In this document: positions 12,501 through 25,788 of the stretch, one piece after another
Layout of the letters: each line of letters begins with the position of its first letter
Position numbering within the stretch: position 1 is the first letter of the stretch
NCBI GenBank assembly: GCA_002633005.1
Contig: NMRA01000022.1
Location: 300,056-364,055 of the forward strand
From: Phoronis australis
Taxonomy: Eukaryota; Phoronida; Phoronidae
DNA length: 64,000 bases
Reading direction: 5' to 3'
Translations under genes and position numbers: made by a program
The notes under the pieces: generated by a model
What the model was told of the DNA's origin: nothing
Seen by the model: the letters and a program-made list of their open reading frames with translations, nothing else
The model's database searches: none

Positions 12501-14990
12501 TTTGTTCCATTATGGGCCTATTTATCATTACAGTGGCATGAAGGAGACTGAGGACTGATTTTAATGAGTCAATATTCCTAAGAACAGAAGTTTCTGTAAA
12601 TGTTGTCTGTGCTGTATGCAGTTGATGTTATAAATCGACAAGATCTGCTGGAAGGGGTTTCCGTCAATTGAATGGTCAAAATTTGAGGTTGATTCTGTGC
12701 TGAGTTATTCATTAGAAGGTTTAGTAGGGAATGAACCGTTTGTATGCATTCATTACCCAAGATATGTGGTCTCCTTACCCAACTGACCCTGTTTTCCATA
12801 TTTAGAAAATCCAGTGTCACATGATTGCATGATGCTGTCAGTCAAGTCCATCAAAGGTCGTAGTGTAAACATGGATCAACTTCTTAGCAATGCGCCTCCA
12901 GTTGTAACTAATTGTAAAATAGAACAGAAAATTATCAACATAGTCGTACTTCTTACAAGTTGTACTATCATCTTAAAACACGAGGAGCAGCCATGTCGCC
13001 AGCAACACTACAAGGGCTTCGCGCCCGCTTCATCCATAACTGTTGGAAGTCGAAATTCACTGAATAAACCAAAAAATACAAATATTTCTGGTTTTCACCC
13101 GACTTATTTGATAATGGCGCCTCGCTGTTGTAAGAAAGTCAATAAATGCCCACACCATTTTAGCACGTTGTCTTTTCAAAAAGTCCTCAAGCATATATAT
13201 AAACTACTTTTCTGAATGAATGGACTTGACAACTCGGCAACAACCCCCTCTCCCATGACCTTAATTGATCAAGAACATGTTTTGGATGGTATTTTGTGCA
13301 ATTCGGTCTTACCTCGCTTGTTGCAACTTGGTGTCCTGGTTTCAGTCTGAAATTTCAAGTTTTGAAATTTAGAAATGGAGTTTTTGGAATCGAATTTATT
13401 AAAGCAGAAGGCTATGTTCAAAGATTAGTTATATACCTGCTGAGGCAGTTTTATAGTTGCAAACTCTACCCTGTGAGTTTTAATGCACATTACAACATTT
13501 ATTTAGAAGGTCTATAATGATGAAAGGTGGATGACCTGTTGTTTTTTTTTTGTGGTGGAAGTTCAGGGATTTGTTGTTTTAAGCCTAGACTCCCTGAGGG
13601 CAATGTGATTATTCTTTTGACGAAGAGTGCATGTAGTATTGATGAATAAATGCTGGTGCATTATATCTGAAGTTTTCTACGATTCTAAATTTGTAGCAAG
13701 TGAATTCATATATGTACGTTTTCATGCCACAACACAACATACTTGACGAACGTCCAAAAAGTGAACCTTGCTACATGTTAGCCTGAATTTTTGGCTGGTT
13801 GTGATATAACCTTGGATGATGCATAATTGGTGACTTGGGGCATGGGTGTCCGTTCCAACCTCCAAACATGTTTACTGCAAGCTGTGACCGAATTCACTAG
13901 ATACGTTAAATACTTAATTAATCTTATAATATGGTGGAAAAGTGAAATTTAGTTTTCATTTTGTCACAGAACATAAGTAGCGCCAAACAAATGCTTTCAT
14001 TGTTTTTAAATTTAAATTTTATAACTTAAGTAGCATCAGACCATGTGTTAACAAACCGGACTTTCATTACAATGTTGGAAGCCCTTGAAATTGCCAACTT
14101 CGTCAATTAATGTTATCAAAAATTGGCAAGCATCCAATATGGCGGGTTGTGACCAGCCTGTCTGTCAGCTCCTGGTCTTGGTTCTGATTAGTTGATGAGA
14201 ACTGAGATTGCTGGGAGGCCTGGTTGGCATGGTTACCAGGTTTTGGCTGTCATATTGGGTGTCTCCTGATAATATCAGCCAAGTGCTTCCATATGGGTGG
14301 ATTCCGTGTGAAGATTAGATCATGACATTTTGAAAGGTATCAACTTCTTTATGTGTGGAAAAGAATGTTGACAAAGGTTTGATATAAGCAGGCTACTCAA
14401 TTGTTTTGCGCTAGATTTTTTCCATGAAGGCTGGAAACAATGTTTTCACATCCCATCTTATACGGTCTCTGTTTCTTGTGTCGGGTGTCTCCAGCAAATG
14501 AGAGCTATATGAGATGTAATAAGTCCCACATCTACTCTCACATTGCACCAGTGTAATAAAATTTAAACGATTCAGATTTAGAAATTTGTTGCTGTTGTTT
14601 CAGAGATAATAAATCAATGCCTTCTGTCAAAAAACATTTTGGGATTTAGTTCACATATGTTGTAAAACCAGTCACATCTTTTCCCGTACCCGTTCACGTT
14701 GAAGTTTGGAATCGATTAACGTTGAATCGATTTTTCTTCAATCGCCTAAAGTCGCTTCATCTCCTGTTTGTACTACAAAGACCGAAGTGTTTTAAACACT
14801 GTGCCGTTTGGTGGAAGAATCCGGTGGATGCGCATTTATCACCTTTGCGTTAACAACATCCTGTTAGAAGTGGCCTGTGATTGGATTGATTTTATGGCTT
14901 CTTCGCTCTTCTTCCAGTTATCATTTCTATTTTGAGGCTTTGCCATTGTAATTTTTAAACAGGTAAGATTGGAGAATACCAAATGTGGGC
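9517..14990. other. Non-coding stretch, little structure
   Basis: Mostly unique AT-rich DNA. A poly-G run abuts a single N at 11199-11211, a likely assembly or base-call problem. A family A fragment lies at 14035-14135. Open frames such as 12814-13215 (133 aa) show no domain, composition or splice context suggesting a gene. Confidence 0.5.
14035..14135. mobile_element. Family A fragment
   Basis: CATTACAATGTTGGAAGCCC, CTTGAAATTGCC, and GTCAATTAATGTTATCAAAA in family order; terminus lost. Confidence 0.4.
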
Positions 14991-15115
14991 AAAAGTAGGA
15001 ACCTAGATCTACACATGCTCAAAAGTAGGAACCTAGATCTACACATGCTCAAAAGTAGGAACCTAGATCTACACATGCTCAAAAGTAGGAACCTAGATCT
15101 ACACATGCTCAAACG
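14991..15115. repeat. 30-bp minisatellite, 4 copies
   Basis: Four nearly identical units (AAAAGTAGGAACCTAGATCT, then ACACATGCTC) plus a partial fifth. A minus-strand open frame here is an artefact of the 30-bp period. Confidence 0.9.
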
Positions 15116-15399
15116 TAGATCATGTCCTCCAAGTCAATGTCATACTGATTAGAAACTCACCTCCACAAGCTGGTCAAGTTTGAATCTCAAACTGATTTTA
15201 AATTAATTTGATCTTCAGTGTAAACGAGGTATTAGAGGAGAAAGGACAGGCGGTTATTACTCGATACCAGGCCCGTAGAGTTGCTTGTCCCTGCGGGTTA
15301 GTTTCAGTCGCCACCAGGGGACATCCAGGTGTTTTGTTGTAGAGGATTTCAATTCAAGTGAAGGATAATTACGCTGTGATGGGAAGAAAGTTGGTGTTT

Positions 15400-15911
15400 T
15401 AAGGCCCTTTCATATTGACTTAACTCCGGTCTGAGCGGAGCGTCGACGTAAACAGCGCAGTTAAGTGTACCGTTCATACTGGCTTCGGTAGTTAATGACC
15501 ATCGAAGTAAAGGGTTGGTGACGCTGACGTCATCGAAATTATCGCAAGGTAGCGCAGCACGCTAAGATTTTTTTCAATGTGACAATTTGGGAGCATTTAA
15601 ATGTGCTAAATGACATTAAACTCATTTTTAATTCGATTGGTTATCATTAAAGCAAAAATAAGTAGTTATTAGTGACGGCACTACTCTGTAACTGTTGACG
15701 ATAACAGTGGCACCTGGCGATAACTTCGATTGGACCGGAGTTAAGCGTTCTAACTGCACCGCAGCGTCGATGCTGTGGTCTTAAATCCACCTGTTAACTG
15801 CGATGTTAACTGGAGCTGTTAATTGCGATCCAGGACCGGGGTTAAGTGTTCATACTGACCGCAACTCCCCAAACCATCGACGCGTCGACGTTAGTATGAA
15901 AGGCCCTTTAA
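15400..15911. mobile_element. Family C element (~512 bp) with AAGGCCCTTTCATA ends
   Basis: Starts AAGGCCCTTTCATATTGAC and ends GTATGAAAGGCCCTTTA, giving a terminal inverted repeat of about 15 bp. CG-rich sub-terminal parts hold CGTCGACG and several 'GTTCATACTG' repeats on both sides around an AT-rich core; no coding capacity. Confidence 0.7.
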
Positions 15912-16690
15912 TAGCAGCTAGAGAATGTTACGATATGGTGTCTGAAGATAAAAAAAATTACTCTGCAATTGCAAAAATGTAAATGTCTGTCATCTGTTGC
16001 GATGTCATAGTTTCTTCAGAAAGTGTGAAATGCAATGCAGAAAGAAGGCACGGACAACATTTTGAGACCATTATTATTTTTTTGTTCTTTTCATTCGTTT
16101 TGTCCTTGACTTGTAATGGTTGCCGTTACAAGAATCAAGTAACTTCTTAATTGCCACGTGTTGCCGTGTTCATTGCTTTTTACATGTTTAACAGATCATT
16201 AGGCAAAGGTGTTGATTTTATGCAAAACAAATCGTTTGATATTCGAATCTGCTGCTGTGTTGAGACAGGTGTTTTACTGGTTTGAGGTGCTATAACGCTT
16301 GTTCATTATTGCAAGATAACACTCGTTTCTCTAAGCCTGGCTTCAGGCTCTGCTGATAGTGTACAGTTGCATTTCTGCGTGTAAAAGACATTTTGTTACT
16401 CGTTCTTTGTACACGTGTGTATGTGATGGGAGTCTCTCAGATGACTGTATAGAACAAGGGTGCAGGTATTTTTAAGTGGCATTTCCTGTCTACTTAGGTT
16501 TGCTTTAAGTATGGAAATCAATACAAACTGGTTTGGTTGTTTCTTGTCACTGTATCTATTGGTTTCTGTCGTCAAAGAGAACTGAGGGTTGCAGTGGACT
16601 GGCTTGATTTAAGACACACTGCCTAAACATTCTGTGAGGTGGATGTGTAAGTACACAGAATATTCAATCTTTGAGCCTCATTGTCATTTT

Positions 16691-16880
16691 CATGGTAGAA
16701 TCTCTCCAATATGATGGGCACGTGAGATGTTATTGTGACATGAAACATCTGCAGCACCAAATTAAAACATTTTTCCATGTTCAAGTTATGCAGCACAACT
16801 ACTATCAAACAAGTTTTGAAAATTGTGGTCTTTTACAACAAAAAGTGTAATTTTGGCAGTTAATTTTGTCCACACTTTTT
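16691..16880. mobile_element. Family A element, diverged
   Basis: Left end ATGGTAGAATCTCTCCAA, internal GCAGCACCAAATTAAAACAT and TTTTTCCATGTTCAAG, and right-side GGCAGTTAATTTTGTCC. The right terminus is lost. Confidence 0.5.
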
Positions 16881-17330
16881 CAAAATATTGTCTGGTGGTA
16901 GCAACGGAACAAATCCTCAAACACCTAAGATCATTAATTTATTGCTGCATAATCTTTCATGGAAAAAATAAAAAGTAAAACTTCAATTATCCACCGTATT
17001 GCGTCCTAAATTAGCGTGGTTATACCGTGCTGTGCACGTCACAGAAAACAACAGCAGACCTAAGGTGTTTTTTACTCACTTGTCATTGATATTTCTTGGA
17101 TTGAGTGTAAACTTTCACCTATTTAGGAACCAGTATGGGGGACATAGTGATTTTTATTTTCTTAATTCCATAAAAGACGTACAACATATAATAAATGCTT
17201 ATTCAAATGCTTTTCCATATTCAAGTTTAGTACAACTGCAACCACCGGAAAACTGAAAAATTGTGGACGGACAGTCTGACAGACTTCTGTCAGACTACCA
17301 AGACTTGCTCATGTAACCAGGTAGCATGGT

Positions 17331-17427
17331 ATAATCTGACAAATTGCGGACATTCACAACAATGAAAATTGAAAAATTCTCTATTTTGGTAATTATTTAT
17401 ATCCATAATTGGTGAGATTTTACGCAT
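17331..17427. mobile_element. Family A right-end fragment
   Basis: GCGGACATTCACAACAATG, TTTTGGTAATTATTTATATC and AATTGGTGAGATTTTACGCA. Confidence 0.5.
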
Positions 17428-18256
17428 TGTCCTGACACGTGTGTTTTTCAAGCACCTTTGTGCCTGAATTCCGTCAGTTCAATTAAGTGCGTATGTAAAT
17501 TAATTATCCACTATGCCCACATCTACTAGTTATGAGTACCCTATAGTTTGTCACCAGTACACAGGGTAATTTTTCTTATTTCCACTCTTCTCACCATCGC
17601 CTCATTTTCATTCTATATGTTTTGTGAGAGTAATGGCAGGAGTTCTGTATCTGACAAGACTGGAGGAGAGATGGTAGATCTTGAAGGTTTGCATGAGATT
17701 TGCAAGGTTTGGTGGGCTTGTCACTTAATGATTTGTCTCGTTCACCGTGATTTTTTGCATTAACAACCCCTCATTAACTCTTTAGTGTTTAGAAGACTGA
17801 GCTGAAATTTGTGATTAACAAATGACTAAGAAGGCGGTATACGAAACAGTTATTTTGGAACAAAACTATATTTAATTAACAAAAAGGAGTTTGTTTAGAA
17901 ATTAAAAACATCCGCAATTTCCTCCTTCACTCAAGTCTGCTATTTATCACACAAACTGTTCTATTAGAATCTAATTAGACATTAAGAAGGTATTAAAACT
18001 CTTTGACCTTTTTCATTGCAGCTTGGCTAGTCTTGCATGGCAATGATTGATAATCTGTCTCATGACGCAAATCACAAATCACAAACGTTGGTGGTTGATT
18101 TTTTTATAATCTGATGACCTTCCTCCACATAGTAGTTATTATCCAGTGCCTTTTGTGCCATGTGGACTCCTATCTTTAGTGATTTGACTTGTCCTCAAGG
18201 GGTTACGAGATTTAAGATGGATATTTAAGTGTTTGTTTCGCCTGGCTATCTAAGTC

Positions 18257-18592
18257 TTCTCCAGTTTGGGACAGTGAACTATTTTGCTCATGGTCAGAAT
18301 GTGCACCAAATTTTTGGAGTATACAATATCGGTCCTAAGAATTGCTATCAGCGACCAAATGACCGTTCACTTAGTATTTACGCACTTATGGTGACATCAA
18401 AATACTTCCTCGGCGGCTCTTGTCACCGATTTTTTTAATTGTCAAATCTATTTTGATACAGGTGGTCCGAATGCAGTATCTAATACTTGAGAAATATGAT
18501 GGAACATCAAAATTGCCCTTTCAGAATCAAGAAAATTTATTTCAGCTTGATTTTCTCTGTCCCAAATTTTAGAGACTTCCCAAACTGGAAAA
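18257..18592. mobile_element. Family F element (~336 bp)
   Basis: Starts TTCTCCAGTTTGGGA and ends TCCCAAACTGGAAAA, an inverted repeat of about 15 bp. The interior includes GCTATCAGCGACCAAATGAC and AGAATCAAGAAAATTTATTT, shared with 36230-36515. Non-coding. Confidence 0.6.
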
Positions 18593-18775
18593 TTTTTTTA
18601 CTGTAATTGCTTTTTGCTTGCAATTAGTGTTGCACAGTTTCTTTGTCGTTTCTTATTTTTTCTGGGTAGGTGATGAAATTTTCAAGGCCAGAGTTATTTC
18701 TCAAGTTCATGTCTGCGCCGACATGTTTAACATTAATAAGTTTTGTATGCACGTGACCCGAGGATGTATTTCAGG

Positions 18776-19026
18776 GTATGGTGAAATCTCACCAGTTTAA
18801 GACATGATGTGGCACACAACTGAAATTTCATTGTTTTTCCACGAATGATGAATTGCAGCATCAAATTAATACCTTACCATGTTCCAGCTCTGTACCGAGG
18901 AGTAGCTCCCATCAGAAAATACTTTGAAAAACTTTGGCCATTCATAACAATATTAAAACACTGTGCAAATGAAAAAGGGCAATTTCGGCAATTATTTTTT
19001 TAGGAATTGGTGAGATTTTACCATAT
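18776..19026. mobile_element. Family A MITE-like element, best complete copy (~250 bp)
   Basis: Starts GTATGGTGAAATCTCACC and ends GGTGAGATTTTACCATAT, a near-perfect terminal inverted repeat of about 20 bp. The interior is non-coding and includes a TGTTCCAGCTCTGTACCGAGG block, a GGCCATTCATAACAATATT block and GGCAATTATTTTT near the right end, all recurring in other copies. Size, ends and lack of coding capacity fit a non-autonomous DNA transposon. Confidence 0.75.
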
Positions 19027-22000
19027 GTGGTAGTAAAAATAATTTATCTGGTAAACTAAGTGATGGTCATATTTTTTCAAGAGTTCTCCTATGCTTCTAG
19101 TAGATTTGATTGTGACATTTAGATTATTGAAAGGATTTGGCACAACTGCAAAAATGTGGAACTGTTTCTGCTGATTCATCTTTTGTGTTTTAATTGTTTT
19201 TCGAGAAACAGTTGTTGAAAGTGCTCTTTCCACTTTTTGTCACTTAAAAACTTCATAAAAGAAATTCGAATGAAGACGAAACCATTCTAATAGTTAAAAC
19301 TTATTCTCAAATGACGTTTTTTCAACACATAGAGAAGTGTTTGCAAAATAACAATTAAAAATATTTTTTGATTTTTTGGTGGTGCTCCAACAAAACGGCC
19401 GCCACAGTTGAATGAACTTTGCCGGTAATAAAGGCAGATACAAGCAGGTCTATACCAAATGACATTTTAATTGTGTACTAAGCTGATGGATATATAGAAA
19501 ATGATGTCTTTTAGTTATTAGACATGCTGTCTGAGAATGACGTGCTGTGAGAAGTTCGTATGGTACTGAATAGACTTCATTTAACTCGAACATTTAAATT
19601 CTACTTCGTATTGTTTTGATTAAAAAAATAGACTTTTATGAAATCATGCTTCATGGAATTGACATGTGATCAACATGGAGGCAGATCCATGCTCTCACTT
19701 ACTCAGAAACTCAACTTGCAAACTGACCAAAGGGACTCTGGAAAAGCATTAGGTAATTCTTGACCCATTTGTCTGTCCAACTGTCTCTCAACATGTCTGG
19801 CTTGGAATTCCTTGGAGGATTTTTGCTGCAGCTTGAGTTTGTCCTATTCATTTGGTCTCTGTTGCCACAGTTCTCATCTGTCATCAAACTGTCATGCTCA
19901 AATGACTGGCAAAAACTCATGGGTATCTAGTCTGAGAAAAGATGGTCTGGAAGGTTTTATTGTGAGCCACACCGCTGAGTTTTGTGTTATTCTGGACTTT
20001 GGAAGTTCTCCCTTAGTAGGTGGTGGTGAGGATGTGCTGCCAACATAGATGGGGGGAGGGGGGGGTATTTTGCCCCATCTAGGTCGTCTCAAGAATGATT
20101 TACCTTTCGAATATCATCTGGAGGTGGATATGTTGTCTTTGTATTTTTGTATTGTGGCAGTAGTTTCAACTGAAGTCGATATGTAGCATAGGCTCGGCCT
20201 GTGTTAGACAGATAAACGAAAATTGTGACAACTGTGGTTCATCACTTGGTATTGTTCTGGTGAAATTTTAACCATAATTTGAAAGTGACCTAAGAATGGT
20301 AGAACCGAAGTTGGAAGTTTTTTTTTTTGAAATTGCAGGCAGTTACACTGGACAAAATTATTAGCTTTCAGCAAGCAGTCCAAGTCACCTTTCCTGTGGC
20401 ATGAGATGTTGCAACTGATGCACATAAAAAGTTGAACCTTGCTAAAATGTCTGTCAACAACACAAAAATAAAATTCATTCTTGTTAACCAACTGCCTGTT
20501 TCATTCGCCAAAACTTGAAATTGGTTGAAACCCTTTCTATGCTCTAACAACAATTGTATCTTCAGTTCTTTTGTAATTGAGATAATTGAGATGCAGGATT
20601 TGTTATTGAATTGCTTTTATCCATAAATACTATTAGGGATATTTTCATAATCTATGTTAACAGGTGCCAGATAAAGGGTCAAAAGGCAACGTGCAAATTT
20701 CTTGCTTGAATGTCTGATATTCTATCAGCCTTGATCATTTGTGTCCCCATGCTGCTTACCAATTCTGCCTTGCCTGCCACCTGGTGGCTGTGCCGTAACA
20801 CATTAACCCAGTGACAGCAGATGATGTATGAGTTCTATTTACTATCAATTGAACTGTGTGATATTTTTTACTCTCCACTCGAACACGCTAGATTCCACAC
20901 GTCAGACTCCCATCCTGTGCTCTTGGGAACAGAATCAGCCACTGTGGACATGCAGATTGCTTATTACATTGTAGGGTGATTTTACTTCTGAGTTCCACCT
21001 TTCTGCCGTCACCTTGTTATCAAAGGAACGCAATAGAACGTGAGTTTCATTTTTCTTGAGCTGTGAAATGGTGCTTAAAGGTTACTGTTCCTGTTGAATT
21101 TTTCTTTTTTAGTGTTTAATTTAATGATTGTTGTCTTAGTTTTCCTTCGAATAGGCATGTTTTCTGTGGCATTTGATCTCACTGTTTATGACCTAGTAAA
21201 AAGTATAGTGTGTCGTTCTTACTCAGTACTTTCTATTTCCCTATTAAATATTGACAAACATAATCATACCTCAAGAAAGTCTGAAATAATCCTTTAGCCT
21301 TCGTTCCTCTCCCCAACTATGAAATCAACATTGTTTTCTGTATAACATTGTGTGTGGTGGTGTGTTGGCTGAAAATTACTTGATGAAGCACGACTTGCCT
21401 AAAATTCAATTCTTGTAACAGTGGATCGTTTTGTTTTTCGAAAACATTTTTGTAAGCAGAATTTCCTCTCATTACCGGTCACAGTTATTCTTAATTTCAT
21501 TCGTTCAACTTCTCACCCATAAACGACTGATAGTTTTTTAACGAGTTAGGGGTGATAAAACAGGCTTGTCAAATCGTGGCTCTTTACTATGTAAATAAGA
21601 AAATCATATTGTATCTGAAAAGTTTTAAAAATGTGTAATAAGTAGCTGTGAATCTACATAAGCCCAGAAAAACATATTTTTTGATAAGTCCATCACTAGG
21701 TTGAATTCTGAGGTCCTTTTATCTTTGCCTGGTCTATATTGAAACTTTATGGCTTTGACATGGTCTCTGGCATTAGGTTACTGAGCACGCCCTGGTTGTT
21801 TTCCATGCTTGCTAATGATTGATGAATTTCTACTGCGTATATACGATATTAAACTTGCATTGTTGTGTTGTGTAGTCCTTATACACAGCACTGGTCAATG
21901 AAGGCAATTGACTTGCGTGGTCTTGCACTTTTGATTTCACTCTTATTATCGGTTCTTACGGCGGCGGTCATTTTCACCTGAGCAGAAGGCGGAATGTATA

Positions 22001-23036
22001 TGCTCGCTTCCCGGAGACACTCTACACGAGAATGTAAATTCTAGATTTCGAATCAAATACCAATTGTTGAGTCGAGTGTGATAAATTGCCTGTCAACAGT
22101 GATTGAAAATCAGGTGTCTTGTTGAAATTAGTTGACATCAAAAGGTGGGTTTATTTTAACATTCCTGTGTTGATAGCCCACAAGTAGGGTGCACTTGGTA
22201 CAATTAAATGTCTTTTCATAATTTAACTTTGTTTCCTAGAAGTGCTATTACCCCTCCTTCATTGTGAAGGAGAGCCTGACACTTAAGCATATGTTTTTGT
22301 TTTAAAACCCATGAATTTTTTTCTTTACAAGGACACTCTTGCTTATGTAGTAAATGCTCTGGAATTTTAAAAGGACAATTCTTTGAGTCTGATAAATTGG
22401 TTGCCCTTTTTTCAAAAAAGTACAAAATATTTCTAAAAGGGCTCTTCAGATGCAGCTGCCATTATGTCCTGAAAAGTGCAATTAAAATTTCGGGAAAAGT
22501 TATGCACATGCGTTTTCAAAATTCAGTGCAAACCATGTCTCGTTTTCTTTTTGCAAAATATTTCAGTACAATTCATGTTGGACAATTTGAATCCCCACAT
22601 TTTCAGAAAATGTTACACAAATGTAGCTAAAATTTAAACAAAAATATTTGCCAAAACTGTCAATTTCCTAGAGCTCACATAGAGTAGTCTTCCTGTTTAT
22701 TTTTGTAGGAATTTTCAATGAAATACGATTTACTGCTCCCACTCCATCAGTTTTGTTCTAATTTTAAGAAACTTCATTATACCATGGGATATTAATAATT
22801 ATTAATGTCATTGAAAGTTCAGTATTTCGCCTGATGCCACTTGTGGTAATTTTTAAACTTTGATTCTCTTTGACCATCTGCTTGCTGGTCATGTGAATAG
22901 TTGCCATGGTTACATGTTCTTCACAAAGTCTAAACAAGATTGATGCCTACCATGTTAACATCTTCTGGGTGCAAATTATAAATTTGTGTCCATATTCTAC
23001 ATCTTTCTTGAGGCAGAATTGATGAAACAGTATTTA

Positions 23037-23195
23037 GTTCTAGATTTTTGTTTCCCTAAGTTCTAGATTTTTGTTTCCCTAAGTTCTAGATTTTTGTTTC
23101 CCTAAGTTCTAGATTTTTGTTTCCCTAAGTTCTAGATTTTTGTTTCCCTAAGTTCTAGATTTTTGTTTCCCTAAGTTCTAGATTTTTGTTTTCCT
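23037..23195. repeat. 23-bp minisatellite, 7 copies
   Basis: Units of GTTCTAGATTTTTGTTTCCC then TAA, essentially identical until the last, which suggests recent expansion. Confidence 0.9.
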
Positions 23196-24645
23196 GTCTT
23201 GCCCCTCTCCCACATATTATTAGATTCTATGTTGACACTAAATTTCACTTACCGGTATTATATTGGTTTCATTGTAAATATGCTGACATAACCTGAGTGC
23301 CCTTCCCATGTGAAATTTGGTTAAAATGGTTCCATATATATTGTGAAGCAACTTTTTTGTCAAATTTTTTCAAATGTTTGTGTGGGGATACGAATTGGGT
23401 GAGAATTGCACAAATTTCACTGAATTAGTAGCGGGAAAAGAATAATCGTGACCTACCTGGTTTGTTGATTTATTTAAAATTTCCCTCGTTATCTGCGTCA
23501 TAAAACCATTGGTGCTGGCAGTCTGTTACATACATTTTATTGTGCTGAATGTGTAGTGCCAGTATCTACCAATATTGGGTGACGTAACTTTACGGTATTC
23601 TAGAATCCTTACGGTACATGTACATGGTCGTTTGTCGAATTCATCGTGTTTTTTCCTGAAATATTTCTGTGTTCTCAAAATACATGGGAAGGACACTACC
23701 CTAGTCAGGTTTGTGGAAATTCATTCACTAGGCTTTGTCAGTATTACTGTTTAAAAAAGTATGGTACAAATTTGGCAATATTATTTATACTAAGTCAACC
23801 GTATTAATTGGATCAGCATTTAGAATGTCTAGTATCTAATAGGGCAGTTTAATTCTAACAAATGAGAAAGAAATTGTGTCTGACTGTTAGTGGAATTAAT
23901 TTATAATCCACCTGAAGGTACAAGCACCTTGGCAACTTGCCTTTGTAGTTTTGAGAAAAGATTAACAAATGCTTTTTGAAAAGCCATAATGTTTTCAGGC
24001 CTATTGTCTCTTCATAACCCTTTCACTTGGATGTAGTTTGTCCTCTGGTAAAAAACAGTGTCTAGACGCGCAAATTGACATCAGAAATCAAACTCCATTA
24101 TAAAAGGAGGTTCCTACAATTGAATTGAATGGTAAAATAAATTGAGCTAAGTCTCTTGGACATGATGGGTACCCAAAGGCTTTGCTTGTTTTCAAAATGG
24201 TGTTACAAAACAATGACTGACTTTGTGACTGTAGAGGTTAGCATTGTACGCACTATTATGCGGTGACCTCACACTGGGTTGAGGTATGTGTGCCAATTAG
24301 AGTTATTGCTATGATTTAACTTTGCTTTGTATCAGTCTGTGTGACATTCATTTTTAATGAAGAAGAGAATATATGTAGGTATTGCAGAAACATTTCATTG
24401 CTTTGGGACACATTATGGCAGAAAAGTGAAAATTCATTCTTACAAATTGTTCAACAAACCTACTTTGTGGGAAGTTGCAGTTTGCCTATAACAAGGTTTG
24501 TATGGAGCAGCTGTCATCACACAAGGTTTGATTAGTGTAGTAAGCCTCGGAAAAATTGATTTTTTCCCCGTAAATTTGTCCGTAGTGCACTCTGATTGAT
24601 ATGATCCATCCGTCCGTCCTACGGTACAAAAGTCATGATGCAGAT

Positions 24646-24826
24646 ACAGTACAAGCCAAAAGTATGACCAGGGATTCCCCATCATGTCAACTGGGCCGAA
24701 GTATGACCAGGGATTCCCCATCATGTCAACTGGGTCAAAGTCAAAATCCATCATCAGAGTATAGTCTTCCTTTGTGGCTAAGAACGAGGGGCAGTTAACA
24801 AGAAAGCAAGGTGGCCGAGCCATTTT
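24646..24826. repeat. Family J repeat with an internal 39-bp tandem duplication
   Basis: CAGTACAAGCCAAAAGTATG, CATCATGTCAACTGGG, AAATCCATCATCAGAG and AAGGTGGCCGAGCCATT match 25643-25788 in order. A 39-bp unit (24661-24699 and 24700-24738) is duplicated inside this copy only. Confidence 0.5.
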
Positions 24827-25642
24827 GCTATTAAGAGTTTTGCCACCGTTCTAAATACCTGTGATTTTTGCTGTCACAGGAAATGGAATGTTTTCAGACT
24901 ACTTTTGTAGTGTAAGCTCGTCTCAAAACACTCTTTTGCATGAAACTTAAAATATATCGCCAATGAGGATTATATATTTATTCATGTAAATGTGTCTGTA
25001 TATGTACATGTATATATGTATAGTAAGCCAGAAAATATCTGTTGAGTCTGGCAATCATTTCGGTAATGGAATTGATAGAGCTGCTGTGTGAGAATTGGAG
25101 GCAAAACTAGGCCAGAAATCACTGCCCTGAGTAACAGTTACACCACTGGGCTTATCATTTGCAAGGTAAGCTAATTGAGTTTGTCTTTCTGTCAGATTGC
25201 ATGAACAAAACATGCAACTTCCTCTGTGCAACTTAACTCTTAGCCTGAGGACTTTCTGTTGTCCAGTGCTCTGGTGTTGAAGTTCTTGTTGTTATACATC
25301 TGATTAGACTGTTGCATGCTATTTTTCAACCTGCTTTGTGAAATTACCATAATGAAGAGGACACAGGAGATTCACATTTTATTCCTTTTGGTAGTGCCTT
25401 GCTGTGGGATATTCATTAAGTTGTGCAAAAAACCCAATGTTGCAAATTATTTCATAAAGCTGCTGATTGGCAGGAACGCAATACCATAACTTATGATATT
25501 GCGTATTATTGACCAAACTGGCCTTGGAGTATCACATTTCTTTGGTTCCACCCAGACATCAGATCCCTATTCTGATCTGACTAATGGGATGCTGTAGTAA
25601 CCTTAAACCTTGACCATTAACAAAACAGACAGTGTCAGTATC

Positions 25643-25788
25643 TACAGTACAAGGCAAAAGTATTCAGACAAAATGGTCCATAACTCCCTGTCATGACGCC
25701 TGGGCTGAAGCTGGATTCATCATAAGACTGAGCATGACGTGCAATAAACAGAAAAATAAGTAAATTAGTCAGGTGGCTAAGCCATTCA
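25643..25788. repeat. Family J repeat, second copy
   Basis: CTACAGTACAAGGCAAAAGT, CCCTGTCATGACGCCTGGGC, GATTCATCATAAGACTGAGC and AGGTGGCTAAGCCATTCA match 24646-24826 without the tandem duplication. Confidence 0.5.

Noticed and set aside
12814-13215. 133-aa plus-strand open frame
   Set aside because: No motif, no splice context and mixed composition; likely chance.
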